A stretch of DNA of 64,000 bases from Vibrio mexicanus (lineage in GTDB: Bacteria > Pseudomonadota > Gammaproteobacteria > Enterobacterales > Vibrionaceae), in contig NZ_JYJP01000016.1 of the NCBI RefSeq assembly GCF_001012815.1, positions 1 through 64,000 of the forward strand, read 5' to 3'. Numbering within the stretch: the stretch's first letter is position 1; each line of letters opens with the position of its first letter. A model generated the notes under the pieces. That model had not been told where the DNA came from. It saw only the letters and a program-made list of their open reading frames with translations, and made no database searches. Made by a program: the position numbers and the translations under genes. Positions 57,314 to 64,000 of this stretch are shown here, piece by piece.

Positions 57314-58846
57314 TCTCTTTAGTGATGACTTCTTTGCAGATGAAGACAGCTCAGAAAAGATAGAACTCCCTCCTTGGAATGTTTTAATCGTCGATGACGA
57401 AGAAGAGATCCACCGCGTTACTAAAATGGCACTCACTAAATTTGAATATGAGCAAAGGTCGCTAAACTTCATCAGCGCGCTTTCTGCAGAAGAGGGGAAG
57501 AAGGCGTTTACTGAGCACAGTGATATTGCCATTGTATTTCTAGACGTAGTGATGGAAAGTGAACATGCTGGGCTTGATTTGGCTAAGTGGATTCGCGAAG
57601 AACATTGTGACCCTAATGTGCGTATCGTATTAAGAACAGGGCAACCTGGCCAAGCCCCGAACAAGCTGTGATTCGTGACTACGACATCAATGATTACAAA
57701 GCGAAAACCGAGCTCACTGCACAAAAACTCTACACCACCACGCTCACGGCACTTAGAGCCTACGAGCACATCATGATTTTGGAGCGCAGTAAGGTGGGTA
57801 TGGAACAGGTGGTGATAGCCACCAAGAATGTCATGGACAAACTGGGTTTCGCTGCGTTTACTAAGGCAGCACTTGAGCAGATCATTACGCTGATCAACGT
57901 CACCGATACCATGTTGCTCGATTTGAGTGACCATCTTTATGAATCAACCAAATTAACGACTCATATACGCACTCTAGGTGGAACAGGTCGTTTTAGTAAC
58001 GAGCAGTCTCACTTTAACTCGCCGTCTGATTTGCCATTTAGCGAGCTTCTTCAAAGATCTATCGCACAAGGGGAGTCCATTCTTGGGGGAGATGAGATTC
58101 TTATTTATTGCCGCAGTGAGCATTACGCAGTGGTGTTCTATCTAGAAGCAGAAGGTGCGCTTGCCGACTTGGACAAACACTTGCTTGAAGTGTTTACCGA
58201 GAATCTAGTTGTTGGACTCAAGAACATTGACCTGAATGACCAAATGAAGTCCTCACAACGAGAAGTGATTTACCGCTTAACAGAAGTGGTCGAAAGCCGT
58301 TCTAACGAGACAGGGTTCCATGTAAAGCGTGTTGCCCGCTATTGCGAGTTACTGGCGAAACTGTATGGGCTGTCGGAAGAGCAGTGCGAAACGATTCTGT
58401 TTGCCTCCCCATTGCATGATATCGGGAAAGTGGGTATTCCAGATCGCGTGCTTAATAAACCCGGCAAGTTGGACGAAGAAGAGTGGAGCGTAATGCAAAC
58501 CCATGCCCAGTGTGGAGAGAACATGTTGGCAGGTTCAGACTTAACGCTTCTTGATGCAGGAGCAACGATTGCAGGCACACATCATGAACGTTGGGATGGT
58601 ACAGGGTACCCCAATGGTTTAACCGGAACTCAAATACCGATTTACGGCAGGATCTGTGCACTGGCTGATATATTCGACGCGCTCTGTTCTAAACGTTGTT
58701 ACAAAGAACCGTGGGATTTGGATAAGGTGTTTGAATACATTGAATCTGAATCCGGTAAATTCTTTGACCCAACATTGGTTCAACTCTTCCTTGATAACCG
58801 TGAACGTTTTTTGGCTATCAAAGAAGAGCTAAGAGACGAGGACTGA
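57303..58846 (+). CDS. response regulator with DUF3369 and HD-GYP phosphodiesterase domains (frameshifted in this sequence)
   Basis: 514 residues after repair. The receiver domain has VLIVDDEEEIHR and the phospho-acceptor in IVFLDVVMES. DUF3369 (MEQVVIATKNVMDKLGFAAFTKAALEQIITLI) is a GAF-like linker common in this architecture. The HD-GYP domain has SPLHDIGKVGIPDRVLNKPGKL and HHERWDGTGYPNGLTG, all metal ligands intact, so it should hydrolyse c-di-GMP. One G is missing at 57659; repair gives GQAPEQAVIRDYDINDYKAKT, a conserved DUF3369-type junction. It is co-transcribed with the kinase and opposes the GGDEF enzymes encoded nearby. Confidence 0.92.
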
Positions 58847-58848
58847 TA

Positions 58849-59295
58849 TTAGTCTTTGACGACTGAAAGTTTTGCGCGAATAAATTCGCTGTGATCAACG
58901 TAAAGCAGTTCTGCAGTTTTACGGATAACAGAGTCTTCGAGTGGGTCGATTTCTCCATCTGCGCTGGCGACTTCCCACATTGCTTTGATTAATTCAAAGC
59001 GGGTCTCTTGACTGAGCTCGCGCAGTTGTGTGGTGAACTCATAAAGCGACGCTGAATCTTTTACCTGTTCTTCCGCTTTATCAATTAATTCACTCACTCG
59101 TTCTGAGGGTAGGTCTAGCAACACTTCTATTAAGTGCTGCTTAGCACTTCTCTCACTGTCCGATATATCGTTATCGGCACCTGCTACTTCACAAAGCAAA
59201 CAAGCAATAGCGAGGTTGGGATTGTTAACCGGCGTTTTGGCAAGATCTTGGCCATCGAGTAGCTGTTTAAATAGCGAAGTAATTGAATTAAACAT
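58849..59295 (-). CDS. TerB-like tellurite resistance family protein
   Basis: 148 residues from ATG 59295 (SD AAAGG). A TerB/DUF533-like helical fold is indicated by ACLLCEVAGADNDISDSERSAKQHLIEVLL and IKAMWEVASADGEIDPLEDSVIRKTAELLYVDHSEFIRAKL, which contain the two repeated ADGxIxxxE-type acidic motifs. TerB-like proteins act in stress and membrane-associated processes; tellurite resistance is not implied alone. It converges on the HD-GYP gene with a 2-bp gap. Confidence 0.82.
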   Translation of the reverse strand: MFNSITSLFKQLLDGQDLAKTPVNNPNLAIACLLCEVAGADNDISDSERSAKQHLIEVLLDLPSERVSELIDKAEEQVKDSASLYEFTTQLRELSQETRFELIKAMWEVASADGEIDPLEDSVIRKTAELLYVDHSEFIRAKLSVVKD

Positions 59296-59384
59296 ATTAG
59301 CTGCCTTTCTATTCATTTATCTTTTTGTACGTCTATAACTCATAGATAGGATCTCATAGACGTAAGTTCAAATATTCTTGGTAA

Positions 59385-59651
59385 TATACCCAAGTGACTT
59401 CAAGATGCAGGATTCAGAGCGTCATCACGGGTTCAAGTTCAAGGCAAATGGCGCAGCGGAATAACGGGTTCTTTCCAAGCCATTTAACGCAGAAATTGAG
59501 CCAGTGATACGCTCCCAAAGGGCGAGTTTGCCTAGCTCGCACACTTTGTTAACGATTCTTAATTTAGAGCCACTAGATTGTCGAATCCTTGCCGCGTTTG
59601 CAAACTAGGCAATTCTCGCTGAACCACGCATCTTGAGGTTACTTGGGTATA
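59385..59651. repeat. 267-bp inverted-repeat (MITE-like) element
   Basis: The left end (59385-59408, TATACCCAAGTGACTTCAAG plus ATGC) and right end (59628-59651) are inverted repeats matching at 22 of 24 bases. The interior is non-coding and contains further mirrored pieces (GAGTTTGCCTAG near 59525, CTAGGCAATTCTC near 59605). No transposase is present. The terminal ACCCAAGT..CTTCAAGATGC motif is, from memory, a common dispersed repeat in Vibrio genomes. No target-site duplication was clear by eye. Confidence 0.7.
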
Positions 59652-59661
59652 GCTATGTCAA

Positions 59662-61533
59662 TTAATCGTCTGATATGGCTTGGAACTCGACAGTTGTGCT
59701 CTCGCCAGTTAGCAACCCGATGTAGCTTGGCTCCCCGGTGTCACTTAGCTTGAGTTCGCCAATGGCGCTTTGATTCACAAGTTTACGACGTGAGCGAGTG
59801 GTTGGTGTGCGTTTCTTGATTCTCAAGCGCTTACGCTTAGTCAATAAGTTGAGCGGCGAACGCGGCGAATAGAGTAGGGTGTCAGCGGTGTCACAGATCG
59901 ATAGTAATGGCTCAGGGAACTGATTTTTAAATCCACTGCAGGTGATCTGATAGATGTTTGGGCTAGACTTTCTGTATCTAAGCTCAATGTCGTAGGCGAA
60001 TGAATAATGCACATCGCCAGACAAGATCACAAAGTTTGTCGGCGTTTTGGTGTGCGTAAAGATACTTAGCAGAGTATTCGCACTACCAGGGTGTGCCATC
60101 CAGTTTTCGGCGTCGATAACTAGCGGCTGACCTAACCAGGTTGCAAGGCGCTGAAGGGCTTCTATGAACTTAACACCAAACATTGGAGCTGGGGAGACCA
60201 CCACAACTTTCTCTTGGTGAAGTAACTGCTGCTGGAACTCGATTAAGGCTTCCCAATCCATTAAGCCTGATGGTTTGTTCATTTTTGATTCTGAACGCCA
60301 ACGGCGAGTTCGAGTATCGAGCACAACCACTTTCGGAGAAGTCTCTGTGGTGTAGTGCCACCGTTCGAACTGATACAGGTATTCGACAAACTCACTATGA
60401 GCGTCTGCTCTACGTGCGGTGAACAAATTGTCTGCATAGCGATGGAACTCTTCATTGAAACGGCTTGGTTGGTTACCCCAGGCCTGACAGAGCCAGTAAC
60501 TGATTAGCCCATTACCAATGATGCGGTGAGCAAAAGGATTTTCGTACGCCACTTTTTCCCAACCTATGGTTAGGTTCCAATCGTCTGTGACATCATGATC
60601 ATCGAAAATCATGTAAGTTGGAATATGCGCCATTAACCGCGCCACAAATGGGACTTCAGAAACAAACTTGTCGATCAGGCCCATTTCCTCTCGCCACTTG
60701 GCCGCGTTACTTGCGGTAAGGTTCAGCGGCGGATTTTGGTATCGTTTAACTAAATAGCTCCACATTGCTGGCGACCATACCAGTAAATACATAGCAAAGA
60801 ATTCGCTGAATGTGATGAGGTGGTTAACGCATTCTTTGGAGCTGAAAATAGGATTTGCTTTTCCACCCAGCCATCCGCTGTCAGATTTAGGAAGTAACGA
60901 CTGCCGACCATAGAGGTGTTCATCGTGATGATGCAGCGCTTGCATGCTGTCGATAGGCGCTGCGGGGAGTATTTCGTCCATTAAGCCTAGTGCATCAACG
61001 ACATGGGTTATCGCATTGAGCAGCGGGCCTGCAACATGGTCAGCGTAGATCTGGTCTCCACTCATCAGCAACATGTCTGGCCTTTCATGGATTGGCGTAG
61101 AAGCAACTTTTGAGTCGGCAGCGACCAGCGCATCTTTACACTCTGCATGGGGAGCGCGGCACGAACCATGTAAGATGTAATCGGCCCTGTCGGTTATCGT
61201 GAAACGCGGGCGAGTCTCTCCTTGATAAAGCAGATGTGAGGCCAGCGTGGCGAGGTTTTGTTCATCGGTATGAAGATCGTAACTGAGCTCTACGTCGGTG
61301 GGGAACTGGCCATTGATTTGAACTAGGGTAACCCATGCGTGTTTGCCTACCTGATATCGACTGTGTTCCTCAAGCAAGGTATCCAGAAGTAAGGTTTCAC
61401 CTTGATAGACGGACAGACTGCCATTAAGCGGCTCTTTACTGGCTATCCACCACACAACTTCTTTGCTTGTGCATTTGCGCAGAATGGGACCTGCTAAAAT
61501 AAGCGGTAAGTTTTCAGGGCTAGGTACAGACAA
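59662..61533 (-). CDS. PhoD-like metallophosphatase (alkaline phosphatase D family)
   Basis: 623 residues. Metallophosphoesterase motifs in the PhoD order are ILHGSCRAPH, LLMSGDQIYADHVAG, MIFDDHDVTDDWNL, VVLDTRTRRW and FVILSGDVHYSFAYD. PhoD enzymes use Fe/Ca or similar metals to cleave phosphodiesters or monoesters. No signal peptide or Tat motif is seen at the N-terminus (MSVPSPENLPLILAGPIL), unlike secreted PhoD, so it is probably cytoplasmic. The basic tail (KRKRLRIKKRTPTTRSRRK) near residue 580 is unusual. The substrate is unknown. Confidence 0.85.
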   Translation of the reverse strand: MSVPSPENLPLILAGPILRKCTSKEVVWWIASKEPLNGSLSVYQGETLLLDTLLEEHSRYQVGKHAWVTLVQINGQFPTDVELSYDLHTDEQNLATLASHLLYQGETRPRFTITDRADYILHGSCRAPHAECKDALVAADSKVASTPIHERPDMLLMSGDQIYADHVAGPLLNAITHVVDALGLMDEILPAAPIDSMQALHHHDEHLYGRQSLLPKSDSGWLGGKANPIFSSKECVNHLITFSEFFAMYLLVWSPAMWSYLVKRYQNPPLNLTASNAAKWREEMGLIDKFVSEVPFVARLMAHIPTYMIFDDHDVTDDWNLTIGWEKVAYENPFAHRIIGNGLISYWLCQAWGNQPSRFNEEFHRYADNLFTARRADAHSEFVEYLYQFERWHYTTETSPKVVVLDTRTRRWRSESKMNKPSGLMDWEALIEFQQQLLHQEKVVVVSPAPMFGVKFIEALQRLATWLGQPLVIDAENWMAHPGSANTLLSIFTHTKTPTNFVILSGDVHYSFAYDIELRYRKSSPNIYQITCSGFKNQFPEPLLSICDTADTLLYSPRSPLNLLTKRKRLRIKKRTPTTRSRRKLVNQSAIGELKLSDTGEPSYIGLLTGESTTVEFQAISDD

Positions 61534-61583
61534 TGGTCTTCCTTTTTGGTTTGGCTCGGATCGTTATAAATCAATCGTTACAA

Positions 61584-61958
61584 TTAAAGTTCTGTTGATG
61601 TTGGATCGTCTGGAACTTCAGGGTCTTCCAGTATCTCTATAATGTCGGAGCTTGATTGCTCATGCCCCATGAGGAAAAGGGCCAACATAGCATCGGCTTT
61701 GGTCTTGGTATCGGTTTGACCTTCGATGATTTGCTCGAAACGAGTGCGAATCATTTCAATCTCGTGTTCCACGAAGCCACGGCCTTCGTCGTCTCCTTGA
61801 GTGTCTTCGGGGGCATTGTCGAAATCTAAAAACAGGAGTTCACCGTCTTGACGAGCAGACAGCAGACGTTCTGGAAGCCATTCTTCACCCATGACAACGT
61901 CTGGGTTGTTTCCTTCAGGGAGTTCTTCGAGTATTTTTTTTAATTCTAAAGCTTTCAC
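61584..61958 (-). CDS. hypothetical acidic protein
   Basis: 124 residues, very acidic (many Asp/Glu, ending ILEDPEVPDDPTSTEL), soluble. It starts GTG 61958 (VKALELKKILEELPEGNNPDVVMGEEWLPERLL). DVVMGEEWLPERLLSARQDGELLFLDFD suggests a compact N-terminal domain. I recognise no family. It is transcribed in the same direction as the PhoD-like gene 50 bp downstream and may share its transcript. Confidence 0.55.
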   Translation of the reverse strand: MKALELKKILEELPEGNNPDVVMGEEWLPERLLSARQDGELLFLDFDNAPEDTQGDDEGRGFVEHEIEMIRTRFEQIIEGQTDTKTKADAMLALFLMGHEQSSSDIIEILEDPEVPDDPTSTEL

Positions 61959-62078
61959 AATACTGATATTTAAGACAACATATATACATAGTGTAACGGC
62001 GAATCACCCCGAATCATAAGTAATCCTTACGAATACATACAAAAAAGTGTGTGGTTTGGCATGGATGAGAGAATAAAA

Positions 62079-63433
62079 ATGAAGTTACTTACCGCAGTGA
62101 GTATGAGTGTCATGAGTTGTGCAGCAATAGCCAACGATGTCACATTTGAAAAGTCAGAGGCCGAAACAACGGCTCAACAACAAAGCACCGCCATCGCAGA
62201 ACAAGAGTGGGGCATCGCGGCAATGAGCCGTGTCGCCAATATTCCCTTCGCTCTAGAGACGGGTGACAAGTCAGTGACGACTTTCATTCCAATGATGTTT
62301 TTTGAAAATGATTACGTTTTCATTGATGGTATTGAAGGCGGTGCGTTTCTTTATAAAGACGAATCGGACCCGCTAGAACTGAGCGCACTGCTTCGTATGC
62401 GTTTCGTGGATATTCCAGCTTCCGAACAGAATCGTTATGAAGGGGATACATCAGATTTTGGTCTGAGAGCACGCTATCAGTTCGACCCGTCTTGGTACGG
62501 GGATTTCGAGATAATGACAGATTCCAATGTGAACTGGCATGCGAACTGGCGCGTAACGAAAGACTACTATTTTGGCGACCTAGAACTAAGCCAACGGCAA
62601 ACCTCCGCTATAAGAGCAGCGACTTTAACAGTACTTACTATGGTTTTGATAACTATGCTGGCGGTATTCGAATCGGCGCGGGTTTTGACGCGACTATTGG
62701 GGTAGATGCCAAATATCACGTGGTTTCTAATTTGTACTTATTGGGTGCTGCAAATGTGACTCGATTGGATGACAAGACCTACGATAGCGCGTTTGTTGAT
62801 GACAGGTACGAAGGTGAACTGTACCTAGGCTTTGGTTTCTTCAACGACAAGTCTACGCCACGTAAATCAGAGCTAAGTAACAAACGATATGTTCGCGTTG
62901 CTCATGGTTGGGGTACACCGTCGAATATTGGTGAAATCTTTAAGTTTGATTGGGAAAAAGACGAAAACAACAGCCAATTATCGTCGGTTTTCTACGGTCA
63001 TCCACTCACCGATGAGCTGTTTGGCTTGCCCATTGATATCTATTTAACACCTGGTTTGATTCATCACTGGTCATCGGATGCGCAAGGTGCCAGTACCGAA
63101 TACGTGGCGGCGATTAAAGCTTATTATACCTTTAACTGGCCAATTCAGTGGCGATTTGGTGTCGCGGAAGGTCTGTCTTACATCGATAGAATCTCTTACA
63201 TTGAGGCGAAAGAGATGGAACGTAAAGATAAGGTGCCGAGCCATCTGTTGAACTATCTAGATTTCTCATTCGATCTGAATGTAGGGTCACTGTTGAATAA
63301 CCCCGATTTGAACAATATGTGGTTTGGTTATTCACTGCATCACCGCAGTGCGATCTTTGAAAAAGCTTCTCAATATGGTCGAATCAAAGGCGGCAGTAAC
63401 TTTAATACTGTCTATGTTCAGTTCGATTTTTAA
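62079..63433 (+). CDS. MipA/OmpV-like outer-membrane protein (frameshifted in this sequence)
   Basis: About 451 residues after repair. A signal peptide (MKLLTAVSMSVMSCAAIA) is followed by beta-rich segments typical of MipA/OmpV barrels: TTFIPMMFFENDYVFIDGIEGGAFLY, YYFGDLELSPTANLRYKSS. The C-terminal half (VRVAHGWGTPSNIGEIFKF, then GYSLHHRSAIFE and GGSNFNTVYVQFDF) resembles lipid A deacylase-like or long MipA barrels, ending in Phe as outer-membrane proteins do. One C is missing at 62591-62592 (LELS-PTANLRY). ATG 62079 begins the signal peptide. The barrel's substrate is unknown. Confidence 0.78.
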
Positions 63434-63455
63434 AACCGCTTAGTGCTCTAAATTT

Positions 63456-63490
63456 AAACGCCGCAGCCTGTTAGGTTTGCGGCGTTTTTT
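63456..63490 (+). terminator. rho-independent terminator after the MipA/OmpV-like gene
   Basis: AAACGCCGCA (63456-63465) pairs with TGCGGCGTTT (63478-63487) and runs into a T tract. Confidence 0.9.
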
Positions 63491-63628
63491 AATGGACGGC
63501 ATTTGCCAGTGATCCTTAGCGGCTACTTTGAGGTAAAACAAGGGATGTTCAACTTCACATTGTTCAAACGAAAGAGCGGCTTGTGATACAATCCGCGCAG
63601 TTTTGTAAAAGTAAGAATAGGAAACGCT

Positions 63629-64000
63629 TTGACCTCGTCACAGCCAAATAAAGACAAACAGGCCGCACAAGCAAACAATGCGGCTTCTTTACGCAAAGCA
63701 CTGAATGAGTGCATGTTACGTGACAGATTTCGTTTGAGTAAGCGTATCAGTGGTGCCAGTAAAATTAAGAAAGAAGCATCACGTAACGCTGTATTCGATG
63801 AGATCGCTCTAGATATCGCCAAATCCATGATGGAGGCGACGCAGCGCGCCCAAGCCAATCCAAAGATCGAATACCCAGATTTACTGCCGGTTAGCCAGAA
63901 GCGTGATGATATTGCCGAAGCGATTCAAAACAACCAAGTGGTGATTGTTGCGGGTGAAACGGGTTCAGGTAAAACCACTCAGCTGCCAAAAATTTGTGCT
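63629..64000 (+). CDS. hrpA: ATP-dependent RNA helicase HrpA, N-terminal part
   Basis: The first 124 codons, running off the window. TTG 63629 follows AGGAA at a good distance; the peptide begins MTSSQPNKDKQAAQ. YPDLLPVSQKRDDIAEAIQNNQVVIVAGETGSGKTTQLPKIC contains the Q-motif-like region and Walker A (GETGSGKTTQ) of DEAH-box helicases, and the preceding CMLRDRFRLSKRISGASKIKK matches the HrpA N-terminus. E. coli HrpA is a DEAH helicase that rescues stalled or colliding ribosomes. No upstream ATG is in frame without a stop. Confidence 0.88.
   Translation, partial: MTSSQPNKDKQAAQANNAASLRKALNECMLRDRFRLSKRISGASKIKKEASRNAVFDEIALDIAKSMMEATQRAQANPKIEYPDLLPVSQKRDDIAEAIQNNQVVIVAGETGSGKTTQLPKICA

Overview
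The window reads as part of a Vibrio (Vibrionaceae, Gammaproteobacteria) chromosome. Support: a Cra/FruR-fruBKA locus with Cra operators, a second pstSCAB set, two large chemoreceptors plus GGDEF and HD-GYP proteins, a D-/L-lactate utilisation cluster, a BCCT osmolyte carrier, moderate-to-low GC, and terminators of the GGCTTAACGTTAAGCC style. No rRNA, tRNA, CRISPR array, insertion sequence or prophage was seen.

Layout. 1-1.7 kb: end of a hypoxanthine phosphoribosyltransferase-like gene, an AraC regulator and a small unknown gene. 2.0-8.6 kb: an operon behind two Zur-like operators, made of a TonB-dependent receptor, a secreted CobN/HmuS-like chelatase, an ExbB/TolQ-like channel and a DUF2149 protein. 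8.8-16.6 kb: two chemoreceptors flanking AzlCD, a glutathione transferase, a MORN-like secreted protein and a GNAT. 17-22.4 kb: pstSCAB, a small unknown gene and a 33-codon membrane ORF. 22.8-29.9 kb: lldP-lldD-dld (minus strand) with a divergent LysR. 29.9-34.9 kb: LysR/pirin pair, small membrane proteins, GNAT, a secreted alpha/beta hydrolase, a VanX-like dipeptidase and a HAD remnant. 35-38.4 kb: diguanylate cyclase, a methyltransferase with a leader peptide and SD-sequestering hairpin, an unknown gene, and a Zur-box-linked cysteine-poor DksA paralogue. 38.4-43.6 kb: cra and fruBKA. 43.9-51.1 kb: BCCT carrier, then DUF2760-Hsp70-Hsp70/DUF3731 on the minus strand. 51.4-64 kb: CHASE-GGDEF, DEDD exonuclease, GST/TetR pair with a clear operator, a histidine kinase/HD-GYP regulator pair, TerB, a 267-bp inverted-repeat element, a PhoD-like phosphatase, a MipA/OmpV outer-membrane protein and the start of hrpA.

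How it fits together. Two separate loci (2 kb and 37.75 kb) carry the same Zur-type palindrome, so the receptor/chelatase operon and the zinc-independent DksA paralogue probably form part of one zinc-starvation response. The lactate and fructose clusters are complete transport-plus-catabolism modules with adjacent regulators. Several c-di-GMP enzymes and chemoreceptors point to a motile, surface-sensing marine bacterium.

Sequence quality. About 20 genes or gene segments are interrupted by single-base indels, mostly one missing base in a short homopolymer, and one gene by an extra in-frame stop. Reading across each break restores a full-length conserved protein. I therefore annotate those genes as single CDSs spanning the break and treat the breaks as probable sequencing or assembly errors, not as decay.
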